A stretch of 30,614 nucleotides of DNA from Firmicutes bacterium CAG:170 (GTDB lineage Bacteria; Bacillota; Clostridia; Oscillospirales; Oscillospiraceae): NCBI GenBank assembly GCA_000436735.1, contig FR887191.1, positions 35,751 to 66,364 of the forward strand, given 5' to 3'. Made by a program: the position numbers and the translations under genes. A model generated the notes under the pieces. The model was not told the DNA's origin. It worked only from the letters and a program-made list of their open reading frames with translations, and did no database searches. Positions 1 to 6,551 of the stretch are shown here, piece by piece; position 1 is the stretch's first letter; every line of letters starts with the position of its first letter.

Positions 1-79
1 GGAGCAGCCCCAGCAGGATCGCCGTCAGCAGCGAAACGGCCACAATGGCCAGAAGATAGCTTCGCAGCGCCTGTGTCAT
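1..79 (-). CDS. spoIIIAF: Stage III sporulation protein AF, N-terminal part only
   Basis: Only the first 26 codons are in the window and the gene runs off the left edge. The peptide starts MTQALRSYLLAIVAVSLLTA and is one hydrophobic helix, as expected for the amino end of SpoIIIAF, a membrane protein of the SpoIIIA-SpoIIQ channel between mother cell and forespore. The ATG (79-77) overlaps the TGA of spoIIIAE (78-76), so translation is probably coupled. The identification rests mainly on position after spoIIIAA-AE. spoIIIAG and spoIIIAH would be expected beyond the edge. Confidence 0.8.
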   Translation of the reverse strand, partial: MTQALRSYLLAIVAVSLLTAILLGLL

Positions 80-1170
80 ACGTTCACCGCCTTCATAAAG
101 CAGCAGCAGCTGATCATCGCCATCAGGATGCTGCTTCCAGTCATGGCCAGCATATATCCCATCGCGGAGGAGAGATTCTCCAAAAGCTTTGCGTGCGCGC
201 CGGAGGCGACCGTTCCGCCGACCGCCGCCGTCAGCTTCAGCACGAGATAGTGGACGCCGATCTGCAAAAAGGGCATCAAGCCGATCGCCACGAGAGCCAG
301 CATTCCAAATATGCCCGCAGTGGTTTTCAGAAAATTCGCCCCGGCAAGGATGGATCCCGCCGCGTCAGACAGCATCCCGCCCACGACCGGAACGGCGGCT
401 CCGAGCGCGCTCCCGGCTGCCTTGACCGCAGCCGCGTCCACACTGCCGCTGGCAAGGCCGGTAATGGCGAGATACGCCGTAAACAGGGCGACGACGCCCT
501 TCAGCGCAAGGCAGATGAACCAGCTGATGCACTCGCGCAGCTGGGACAGCCTGCCGTCGCCCGCCGCACATTCCGCCGTACTCACTGCGACAAAGGCATA
601 CGTCATCGGGATCAGCACGCTTCGGATCAGGCGCACCAGCACGTCCATGAACAGCGTCGAGCCGACATAGAGCGCGGAGCCGCTCGACATTCCGCCGGAG
701 GCCGTCAGCGCAGCGGACATCACCGGCAGGAGCATCGTCGTAAACGTCCCCACCCGTTCGAGCGTATCCGCCGCGAGGCCGATCATGCTCCGAAGGCTCG
801 CCGTGCAGACCGCCGTGATCCCGAGCGCGCCGCCAAGGGTCACGCTCCGCACCGGCAGCTCCGGTTCAAAATTCCCGCAGACCGCGCAGAGCAGCACGAC
901 CGCCAGCAGCATACAGCCCGTCCGAAGCGCCGCGTGGAGCGGCGTTTCCAGTCCGGAGACCGCCCTGCCGAGCATCCTCGTCAGCTCCTTTCCGAAGTCT
1001 GCCGTGCCGGATGGCGATACGCCGTCGAGCATCGACCGCGCTTCGCCGTCAAGCCCGTCCTCCAGCGTCTGCGTCCCAAGGATCTCCGCCTCCTGCTCCA
1101 GCAGCTCCTGCGCGGATACCCGCAGCGTCAGCAGCGCAAGAAGGGTCAATATCAGAACGATCTTTCTCAA
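76..1170 (-). CDS. spoIIIAE: Stage III sporulation protein AE
   Basis: A 364-residue polytopic membrane protein. A signal-peptide-like start (MRKIVLILTLLALLTLRVSA) is followed by a roughly 60-residue hydrophilic region and then many hydrophobic segments from about residue 80 to the end. SpoIIIAE is an integral membrane part of the SpoIIIA channel, made in the mother cell and needed to keep the engulfed forespore active. It has the length and layout of the family and sits in the canonical position. Its start lies 1 base after the spoIIIAD stop and its stop overlaps the spoIIIAF start. The C-terminal stretch SCCCF holds three adjacent cysteines, which may be a lineage trait. Confidence 0.95.
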   Translation of the reverse strand: MRKIVLILTLLALLTLRVSAQELLEQEAEILGTQTLEDGLDGEARSMLDGVSPSGTADFGKELTRMLGRAVSGLETPLHAALRTGCMLLAVVLLCAVCGNFEPELPVRSVTLGGALGITAVCTASLRSMIGLAADTLERVGTFTTMLLPVMSAALTASGGMSSGSALYVGSTLFMDVLVRLIRSVLIPMTYAFVAVSTAECAAGDGRLSQLRECISWFICLALKGVVALFTAYLAITGLASGSVDAAAVKAAGSALGAAVPVVGGMLSDAAGSILAGANFLKTTAGIFGMLALVAIGLMPFLQIGVHYLVLKLTAAVGGTVASGAHAKLLENLSSAMGYMLAMTGSSILMAMISCCCFMKAVNV

Positions 1171-1171
1171 T

Positions 1172-1564
1172 TCACCCTCCGATCAGCTTCCGCAGCAGCT
1201 CCAGCACCGCTTCCGCCAGCGGCAGCGACACATAGACGGCCAGAAACGTCCCGCAAAGCTCCACTGTTTTTGCCAGTGAGCTTTGCCCGGCGTCCTGACA
1301 GAAGGCGCAGGCCGCCTGCGTCAGAAGGCCGATCCCGACGGTCTTGAGAAGCGGCGCCATAACGGCGTCGTCCAGCCCAGCCAGCTTTTGCAGCGTCCCG
1401 AGGAACGATAGAACCGGCGCGATCAGCTCCGCCGCCGCCAGCAGGCATACGGCGCAGCAGGCCGTCACGGCGCAGAACGCGAATTCCGGGCTTCTTTTCC
1501 GGATCAGGAGCGCCAGCACCGCGCAGACGATGCAAAGCGCCGCCGTCTTTCCAAACAGCTCCAT
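1172..1564 (-). CDS. spoIIIAD: Stage III sporulation protein AD
   Basis: A 130-residue protein with about four hydrophobic helices, typical in length for SpoIIIAD. SpoIIIAD and SpoIIIAC are related small membrane proteins of the SpoIIIA complex. Sequence features that fit are a membrane-embedded start (FGKTAALCIVCAVLALLI), the central segment MAPLLKTVGIGLLTQAACAF, and CQDAGQSSLAKTVELCG, which resembles the conserved region of the family. It is spaced 2 bases after spoIIIAC and 1 base before spoIIIAE, inside one operon. Assignment is firm from sequence and order together. Confidence 0.95.
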   Translation of the reverse strand: MELFGKTAALCIVCAVLALLIRKRSPEFAFCAVTACCAVCLLAAAELIAPVLSFLGTLQKLAGLDDAVMAPLLKTVGIGLLTQAACAFCQDAGQSSLAKTVELCGTFLAVYVSLPLAEAVLELLRKLIGG

Positions 1565-1566
1565 TT

Positions 1567-1761
1567 CTAAAAATGAAAGAGCGACTTCACAAGCTCAAAC
1601 AGGTCGGAGATGCGCTGCACAACGATCATCAGCACAACGACCAGCCCGGCAAGCGAGGTCATGGTCGCCTGCTCCTCCCGTCCGGAGCGGACGAGCACCT
1701 GATTGAGGATGGAAACGATGATTCCCACCGCCGCAATTTTGAAGATCAGATCAATTTCCAT
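1567..1761 (-). CDS. spoIIIAC: Stage III sporulation protein AC
   Basis: A 64-residue membrane protein with two hydrophobic helices (about residues 5-22 and 34-50) joined by a short polar loop, RSGREEQAT. SpoIIIAC proteins are about 65-68 residues and have exactly this start (MEIDLIFKIAAVGIIVSIL) and the loop followed by a glycine-containing second helix. It is part of the mother-cell side of the SpoIIIA-SpoIIQ channel. It lies 3 bases downstream of spoIIIAB and 2 bases upstream of spoIIIAD. Confidence 0.95.
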   Translation of the reverse strand: MEIDLIFKIAAVGIIVSILNQVLVRSGREEQATMTSLAGLVVVLMIVVQRISDLFELVKSLFHF

Positions 1762-1764
1762 CGT

Positions 1765-2283
1765 TTACAGTAAGATCACCGCCAGGGCCATTCCCGCGCA
1801 GATCCCAATGGTCGCATAGCTCCGGCACCGTGCGCTTCTTCCCTGCTCCAGCAGCCGGAGCTGCGCGGAAAGTCGCTCCGAGGCCAGCTCCAGCGCGCGC
1901 TCCTGCCCGTCCAGATCCAGCTGCCCGAGCGAGAGGCTGAGCGAAAGCAGCGCCTGCCGCGTCTGCGCGGAAAGGACGAGCCCGTCCGCCATGCCGAGTG
2001 CCGCGCGGAAGGCCGCGTGTACGCTCAGTGTGCAGCTTTCCTCAAGCTTTTCCGCCGCCTTGGCGAAAAGTCCTCCGACCGCCGCGTCCGCCGAATGCTC
2101 CGCAAGCATCCCCATCGCCTGCGGCAGCGGCGTCCGGCGATAAAGCATCTCGCTTTTCAGATAGGTCAGCGCTTCGATCAGCGCCGTGAGCTGTGCGCAC
2201 TGCCGCCGGACGTTTCCCGAAAATCCGAAGCCTACGGCAGAGGCGCTGAATATGACGCAGGCCGCGCCGAGCATCTTCAGCAT
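1765..2283 (-). CDS. spoIIIAB: Stage III sporulation protein AB
   Basis: 172 residues, the usual SpoIIIAB length. There is an N-terminal membrane helix (MLKMLGAACVIFSASAVGFGFS), a long helical soluble region (about 25-150) and a C-terminal helix (YATIGICAGMALAVILL). The family pattern ALTYLKSEMLYRRTPLPQAM, about residues 38-57, is clear. SpoIIIAB resembles the type II secretion factor GspF and is thought to anchor the ATPase SpoIIIAA at the membrane. Its ATG directly abuts the spoIIIAA stop, so the pair is probably translated in a coupled way. Confidence 0.95.
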   Translation of the reverse strand: MLKMLGAACVIFSASAVGFGFSGNVRRQCAQLTALIEALTYLKSEMLYRRTPLPQAMGMLAEHSADAAVGGLFAKAAEKLEESCTLSVHAAFRAALGMADGLVLSAQTRQALLSLSLSLGQLDLDGQERALELASERLSAQLRLLEQGRSARCRSYATIGICAGMALAVILL

Positions 2284-3135
2284 TCAAGCCATCCTTTCCA
2301 TCGTAACGTGTTTGTCCGGCGAGAGGATCAGGAGCCGCTGAAACAGCTCCAGTTCGCGGAGCCTGCGATATAGCGGCCTGCGCCGCAGCTCGTCCGGAGA
2401 AAATGCGTGCGCCGTCGCAAGAAAACGCACGCCACAGTAGCTGGCCTCCTCCATGGCGCGGATATCCTCCGGTGCGGTGATCTCATCGACCGCGATCCAC
2501 TGCGGATTCATCGCGCGCAGGAGCAGGTAGATGCCCTCGCTTTTTCCGCAGCCGGTCAGCACGTCGGTCTGTGCGCCCACATCCAACTGAGGCACCCCGA
2601 GGCGGCAGGCCGCAAGCTCGCCGCGCTCATCGACCAGCCCCACGCGGCTCCCGCCGTCCGAAAGGCTGCGGACGCATTCGCGCAGCAGCGTCGTCTTTCC
2701 AGAGCCGGGCGGGCCTAAGATCAGTGTTGAGGCATCCAGCCGCCGCAGAAGCTCCGGCGGCGCACAGGAGACCTGTCTTGCGATGCGGATGGAGACCGAC
2801 GAAAGCTCCCGCAGCGACTGGATGCGGCTCTCGCGGAGCGCCGCCGTTCCGCAGAGGCCGACGCGGTGACCGCCGGGAAGCGTGACGTAGCCCTCCCGCA
2901 GGCTGGCTTCCGCACTGTAGCAGGAGCGGTTGGTCGCCGCCGAGACGATCTCCTCGAGCATCCGGCTTGTCACCGCCTCCGCGCAGCCCGGAAGTATGCG
3001 CTCCTTTCCGTCCAGAACGGCGGTCGGCGGCCGTCCCGCGCGCAGGCGCAGTTCTTCCAAAGCTCCCGTCCGCAGCCCTTCGGTGCTCTCCCGAAGCTTC
3101 GGAGGCAAAATGGCCAGCACCGGCTTCATGTCCAT
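2284..3135 (-). CDS. spoIIIAA: Stage III sporulation protein AA, AAA-type ATPase
   Basis: First gene of the spoIIIA operon, 283 residues. The Walker A motif GPPGSGKTT is at about 141-149, the Walker B-like segment WIAVDEI at about 213-219, and a TAHAFS sensor-like segment follows. SpoIIIAA is related to type II/IV secretion ATPases and is the presumed motor of the mother-cell-to-forespore channel. The start ATG has a purine-rich GGGGGG six bases upstream. A sigma-E-like promoter lies about 30 bases further up (3166-3194). It is transcribed divergently from spoIID, which fits joint mother-cell expression. Confidence 0.95.
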   Translation of the reverse strand: MDMKPVLAILPPKLRESTEGLRTGALEELRLRAGRPPTAVLDGKERILPGCAEAVTSRMLEEIVSAATNRSCYSAEASLREGYVTLPGGHRVGLCGTAALRESRIQSLRELSSVSIRIARQVSCAPPELLRRLDASTLILGPPGSGKTTLLRECVRSLSDGGSRVGLVDERGELAACRLGVPQLDVGAQTDVLTGCGKSEGIYLLLRAMNPQWIAVDEITAPEDIRAMEEASYCGVRFLATAHAFSPDELRRRPLYRRLRELELFQRLLILSPDKHVTMERMA

Positions 3136-3165
3136 CCGTATCCCCCCGCCTGTCTCAGATGCTAC

Positions 3166-3194
3166 AGTCTATGGACAGGCCGGCGAAGATATGC
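3166..3194 (-). promoter_or_regulatory. Sigma-E-like promoter of the spoIIIA operon
   Basis: Reading the minus strand, GCATATCT is followed by 13 bases and then CATAGACT. This agrees with the known mother-cell sigma-E pattern (ATA core in the -35, CATAnnnT -10, about 16 bases from ATA to CATA). It lies just upstream of spoIIIAA, whose operon is sigma-E controlled in Bacillus. Confidence 0.7.
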
Positions 3195-3218
3195 TGCGTT
3201 TTCCTTCCGCCTTGCGCG

Positions 3219-3247
3219 GCATAGAAAAATGCCCTCCCTCATATGCT
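3219..3247 (+). promoter_or_regulatory. Sigma-E-like promoter of spoIID
   Basis: GCATAGAA, 13 bases, CATATGCT. This has the same layout and spacing as the divergent spoIIIA promoter. It is about 40 bases upstream of the spoIID ATG. spoIID is a classic sigma-E gene. Confidence 0.7.
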
Positions 3248-3285
3248 GGAAAAAACGAAGCGCCAGCTTACAGGGAGGACATGCT

Positions 3286-4305
3286 ATGAAACAAATATTG
3301 GTCAGCGCCGTATTTTCCGCGCTGGCGATCCTGCTGATCCCGTCGCAGCTGCGGCCGGACGAGCCGGTTCCTGCTGTGCCGGAGGATACCGTGCTCTGGA
3401 TCGAGGATGCCGGGCCGGAAGCGCATTGGAAGGAAACCGTCTCGGAGCCGGAGACCGCCGGTTTGGAAACGGTTCGCCTGCTGGACGGCGGCACGGTGCA
3501 GCTGCTCCCGATGGACGATTATCTGACCTGCGTCGTGCTGTCGGAAATGCCGCCGGAATTTGAATCGGAGGCGCTGAAGGCGCAGGCCGTCGCCGCGCGT
3601 ACCTTTACGGAAAAGCGCCGTCTCTCCGCAAAGCACGAAAACGCCGACGTCTGCTCCGACAGCGCCTGCTGTCAGGCGTGGCAGAGCGAGGCGGCGCTCC
3701 GGGAAAAATTCGGCGCGGATTTTGATGTGTACGAAGAAAAAGCACGCGCCGCCGTCGAGGCGACGCGGGACGAGGCGCTCTTCTACGACGGGGCGCTCAT
3801 TGACGCGACTTACTTTTCCTGTTCAAACGGGAAAACAGAAACGGCGGTCGCCGTCTGGGGCACGGACGTGCCGTATCTCCAATCGGTGGAGAGCTTCGGA
3901 GAGGAGTCGGCGCTCCGCTATGAATCCGAGGTCGTCTGTACTGCCGCGCAGCTTCGGGAAAAGCTTTCCGGCGCAGAGCTGGACGGCGCGCCGGAGGGTT
4001 GGTTCGGAGCCGTCTCCTATACGGACGGCGGCGGCGTCGCCACCATGGAGATCGGCGGCAAAACCTATTCCGGTACGGAGCTTCGGAGCCTTCTTGGCCT
4101 CAACTCAACGTGCTTTACGGTTTTCTGCGCGGGCGATACGGTCACCTTCTCCGTCCGCGGCTACGGCCACCGCGTCGGCATGAGCCAGTACGGAGCCAAC
4201 TATATGGCCGCACAGGGCTTTGACTACCGGACGATCCTACAGTATTACTATCGCGGCGCAGAAATAAAAAAGCTGTCTCAGACAATGTCTGAGACAGCCG
4301 GATAA
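3286..4305 (+). CDS. spoIID: Stage II sporulation protein D, peptidoglycan lytic transglycosylase
   Basis: 339 residues from ATG 3286, chosen because AGGGAGGAC lies just upstream and the membrane anchor (MKQILVSAVFSALAILLIP) then begins the protein. The SpoIID/LytB domain covers about residues 60-330. LSEMPPEFE carries the probable catalytic Glu (about E87). A His/Cys cluster (KHENADVCSDSACC, about 116-129) resembles the zinc site known in clostridial SpoIID. The C-terminal signature GYGHRVGMSQYGAN is at about 298-311. The enzyme cuts glycan strands left bare by SpoIIP during engulfment, from the mother-cell membrane. The last 12 codons overlap the secG terminator hairpin, so the tail (KKLSQTMSETAG) is partly dictated by RNA structure. 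Confidence 0.95.
   Translation: MKQILVSAVFSALAILLIPSQLRPDEPVPAVPEDTVLWIEDAGPEAHWKETVSEPETAGLETVRLLDGGTVQLLPMDDYLTCVVLSEMPPEFESEALKAQAVAARTFTEKRRLSAKHENADVCSDSACCQAWQSEAALREKFGADFDVYEEKARAAVEATRDEALFYDGALIDATYFSCSNGKTETAVAVWGTDVPYLQSVESFGEESALRYESEVVCTAAQLREKLSGAELDGAPEGWFGAVSYTDGGGVATMEIGGKTYSGTELRSLLGLNSTCFTVFCAGDTVTFSVRGYGHRVGMSQYGANYMAAQGFDYRTILQYYYRGAEIKKLSQTMSETAG
4266..4298 (-). terminator. Rho-independent terminator of secG, inside the spoIID 3' end
   Basis: Perfect 13-bp arms, GCTGTCTCAGACA (4272-4284) and TGTCTGAGACAGC (4286-4298), with one base between them. On the minus strand the hairpin is followed by TTTTTT (4271-4266). It lies 18 bases after the secG stop. On the plus strand no T-run follows, so the signal serves secG, yet it lies within the spoIID coding sequence. 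Confidence 0.85.
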
Positions 4306-4315
4306 GCTATGAAAA

Positions 4316-4549
4316 TCAGATCAGGTTGAGGACGAGCGTCAGAATCAGGAACACAGCGCCGACCCACTTGGTGGCCTTTGCAAGCTTGGCATCCAGAGCC
4401 TTGCTGCCGCCCTTGGCTGCAAAGCCGTCGCCGCCGCCGATGGCTGCGGACAGGCCCGCGCTCTTGCCGGACTGAACGGTCACGATGACTACGAGGCCGA
4501 CGGCCAGAATGACCTGAACGATCGTCAGAATAGTATGCAGAACTTCCAT
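4316..4549 (-). CDS. secG: Preprotein translocase subunit SecG
   Basis: 77 residues with two membrane helices (about 4-24 and 60-76) joined by a glycine-rich loop, GLSAAIGGGDGFAAKGGSKA. This is the standard SecG layout. SecG joins SecYE in the protein-conducting channel and aids SecA-driven export. The start is set by TGGAGGAATT just before the ATG. It appears to be a single-gene unit, with its own promoter carrying a palindrome (4636-4664) and its own terminator (4266-4298). In Bacillus secG precedes rnr and smpB, but here those genes are not adjacent. Confidence 0.95.
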   Translation of the reverse strand: MEVLHTILTIVQVILAVGLVVIVTVQSGKSAGLSAAIGGGDGFAAKGGSKALDAKLAKATKWVGAVFLILTLVLNLI

Positions 4550-4635
4550 AATTCCTCCAAATCACAAATGACGCCGTTCTTCATCGGCAGACGGCAAGCC
4601 GAAATCGTATCCACTTTGCCTGAACAGCAGGATAT

Positions 4636-4664
4636 ATGATATCACAGATCGTTCTGTGATGCAA
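4636..4664 (-). promoter_or_regulatory. secG promoter with palindromic operator in the spacer
   Basis: On the minus strand TTGCAT (4664-4659), 17 bases, TATCAT (4641-4636). The spacer is almost wholly filled by the perfect inverted repeat ATCACAGA-acga-TCTGTGAT (4641-4660), which overlaps the ends of both hexamers. A protein bound there would block RNA polymerase. The regulator is unknown. Confidence 0.65.
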
Positions 4665-4683
4665 GTAGCTTTTTGCGATTTTT

Positions 4684-4705
4684 CTACAAAATCAGGATTT
4701 TGTAG
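4684..4705 (-). repeat. Perfect inverted repeat spanning the prfB stop codon
   Basis: CTACAAAATC (4684-4693) and GATTTTGTAG (4696-4705) are perfect 10-bp arms two bases apart. The prfB stop TGA (4694-4692) sits in the middle. No T-run follows on either strand, so it is not a classic terminator. It could stabilise the 3' end of the mRNA or act as a weak terminator. Confidence 0.5.
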
Positions 4706-5825
4706 GCCAGCTGTTTGTTGCCGCGCAGGTCAGATAGGCGTTGATAAAGCCATCGAGGTCGCCGTCCATGACGGCGTTGATGTTTGTCATTTCATAGCCC
4801 GTCCGCGTATCCTTCGCAAGGGTATACGGCATGAAAACGTAGTTGCGGATCTGGCTGCCCCACTCGATCTTGAGCTGTGCGCCCTTGATGTCGGAGATCT
4901 TGTCCAGATGCTCACGCTCCTTGATCTCAATGAGCTTTGAACGCAGCATCCGCATACAGGTCTCGCGGTTCTGGAACTGGTCGCGCTGGGTCTGGCAGGA
5001 GACCACGATGCCGGTCGGCTTGTGGATGAGGCGGACTGCGGACGAGGTCTTGTTGATGTGCTGACCGCCCGCGCCGGAGGAGCGGTAGACCTGCATTTCG
5101 ATATCCTCCGGACGGATATCGACGTCCTTGGAGTCGTCGGTGATCTCCGGAATGACCTCGACTGCCGCAAAGGAGGTCTGACGGCGGGCATTCGCATCGA
5201 ACGGCGAAACACGCACAAGACGGTGGACGCCGTTTTCGCTCTTCAGCAGGCCGTAGGCGTTGACGCCCTCGACCATGATGCTGGCGGACTTGATACCGGC
5301 CTCGTCGCCGTCGAGATAGTCCAGAATTTTATAGGTGAAGCCGTGAGACTCGGCCCAATGCGTATACATCCGGTAGAGCATCTGCGCCCAGTCCTGGGCC
5401 TCGGTGCCGCCAGCGCCCGCCTGGAAGGAAACAATGGCGTTCAGGCTGTCATACTCGCCGGAAAGAAGCGTTTCCAGACGCGCCGTCTCCATCTGCTCCT
5501 CGAGCTTGTGGTAGCCGTCCTTCAGCTCCTCCAGCATCGACTCGTCGTTTTCCTCCAGTGCCATTTCGCAGATGGTCATGAGATCGTCCCATGTGGTACA
5601 CATCTTTCCATAGCGCTCGACCTTGTCCTCCAGCTGGCGCGTCTGCTTCATGACCTTCTGTGAAAGCTCCTGATTGTCCCAGAAGCCGTCCGATTCGATC
5701 TGCGCATGGAGCCGGTCAAGATCCTCCTTCGCGCTCTCAATATTCAGGGAAAGCGCCAGATCGTCCAGCTTCGGCCGGATGGTATTGAGCTTCACCTTAT
5801 ACTCGTCAAATTCAATCATACTCAT
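4692..5825 (-). CDS. prfB: Peptide chain release factor 2 (RF2)
   Basis: 377 residues from the ATG at 5825 (MSMIEFDEYK). A second ATG at 5819 is equally possible, and the reading frame stays open further upstream. The tripeptide SPF (about 207-209), which reads UGA/UAA stops, and the catalytic GGQ (about 253-255, in SSGAGGQHINK) identify RF2 rather than RF1. The programmed frameshift found in many prfB genes is absent: the region that would hold it reads LALSLNIESAKEDL in one frame with no internal TGA. A strong sigma-A promoter lies at 5859-5887. Confidence 0.95.
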   Translation of the reverse strand: MSMIEFDEYKVKLNTIRPKLDDLALSLNIESAKEDLDRLHAQIESDGFWDNQELSQKVMKQTRQLEDKVERYGKMCTTWDDLMTICEMALEENDESMLEELKDGYHKLEEQMETARLETLLSGEYDSLNAIVSFQAGAGGTEAQDWAQMLYRMYTHWAESHGFTYKILDYLDGDEAGIKSASIMVEGVNAYGLLKSENGVHRLVRVSPFDANARRQTSFAAVEVIPEITDDSKDVDIRPEDIEMQVYRSSGAGGQHINKTSSAVRLIHKPTGIVVSCQTQRDQFQNRETCMRMLRSKLIEIKEREHLDKISDIKGAQLKIEWGSQIRNYVFMPYTLAKDTRTGYEMTNINAVMDGDLDGFINAYLTCAATNSWPTKS

Positions 5826-5858
5826 AATCAAAACCACACTTCCACGTTGATCGCGCCT

Positions 5859-5887
5859 ATTATACCCGAAAAAAGCAATTCTGTAAA
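5859..5887 (-). promoter_or_regulatory. Sigma-A-type promoter of prfB
   Basis: On the minus strand TTTACA (5887-5882), 17 bases, TATAAT (5864-5859), about 34 bases before the prfB start. It is a near-consensus vegetative promoter. Confidence 0.8.
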
Positions 5888-5986
5888 GAGGAAATGGAAA
5901 GAACACGGAGATGCGCCGCAGCGCCTTCCAAACGGCTGCGTGAACACCCTCCCGCATACGGGAAATGACATTTTTCGGCACCTGCA

Positions 5987-6015
5987 TTGACGCGGAAGGA
6001 AACAAACGGTATAAT
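5987..6015 (+). promoter_or_regulatory. Sigma-A-type promoter of yccF
   Basis: TTGACG (5987-5992), 17 bases, TATAAT (6010-6015). It is near consensus, about 70 bases upstream of the yccF start, and divergent from the prfB promoter. Confidence 0.8.
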
Positions 6016-6086
6016 GCAGCAAAAGGCGCATCCTGACGGCACGGACGCTTCCGCCCGGAGTCTCGCGCCGGAAATGAGGTTTTTCT

Positions 6087-6476
6087 ATGACGTTTCTGGG
6101 TAATCTGCTTTGGTTCCTCTTTGGCGGACTGATCGGCGGGGTTGGGTGGACGCTGGCCGGGTGTCTGTGGTGCATCACCATCGTCGGCATTCCCATCGGC
6201 CTGCAGTGCTTCAAATTCATTCCCGTCGGCCTGCAGTGCTTCAAATTCGCAGGTCTCGCCTTCTTCCCGTTCGGAAAGGAGATCGTCTATGGCTGCGGCA
6301 CATTTTCCGTACTCGTCAATATCATCTGGCTGCTGCTCTCCGGACTGGAGCTTGCGATCGGCTATGTCGTCCTCGGATGCCTTTGGTGCATCACCATCGT
6401 CGGAATTCCGTTCGGAAAGCAGTGCTTCAAGCTGGCCAAGCTCGCGCTGATGCCCTTCGGCGCCAGCGTGGTGTGA
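6087..6476 (+). CDS. yccF: YccF-family inner membrane protein (DUF307) with an internal duplication
   Basis: 129 residues. It holds the two copies of the YccF signature, each a hydrophobic helix followed by GCLWCITIVGIP and then GLQCFKF or GKQCFKL. The two-fold design is normal for the family, whose function is unknown. Unusual is an extra ten-residue unit: IPIGLQCFKF is followed directly by IPVGLQCFKF, encoded by a 30-bp tandem repeat (6189-6248). This makes the first loop ten residues longer than the second. GAGG lies 7 bases before the ATG. The gene appears to stand alone with its own promoter. Confidence 0.85.
   Translation: MTFLGNLLWFLFGGLIGGVGWTLAGCLWCITIVGIPIGLQCFKFIPVGLQCFKFAGLAFFPFGKEIVYGCGTFSVLVNIIWLLLSGLELAIGYVVLGCLWCITIVGIPFGKQCFKLAKLALMPFGASVV
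6189..6248 (+). repeat. 30-bp in-frame tandem duplication in yccF
   Basis: Units 6189-6218 and 6219-6248 differ at one base only (CCCATC versus CCCGTC). They encode IPIGLQCFKF and IPVGLQCFKF. The single change shows that the copies have begun to diverge, or that the region was mis-assembled. Confidence 0.9.
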
Positions 6477-6506
6477 TGGCAGTCAGACGCTCTCCAATAC
6501 ATAACG

Positions 6507-6537
6507 AAAAACGCCCGCAGGATCTTTCCTGCGGGCG
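6507..6537 (-). terminator. Terminator of yebC
   Basis: Stem CGCCCGCAGGA (6512-6522) and TCCTGCGGGCG (6527-6537), loop of 4. On the minus strand it is followed by TTTTT (6511-6507). It is 14 bases after the yebC stop. The strong stem may also slow transcription arriving from yccF. Confidence 0.85.
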
Positions 6538-6551
6538 ACCTATTTATGTGC

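Noticed and set aside
73..1347. Plus-strand open frame of 424 codons opposite spoIIIAE and spoIIIAD
   Set aside because: Very Arg/His/Gln-rich translation, typical of a complement of membrane-protein codons. No ribosome site.
5865..5987. Small gene or RNA between the divergent prfB and yccF promoters
   Set aside because: No start with a ribosome site, no terminator and no clear fold was seen. It appears to be simple spacer.
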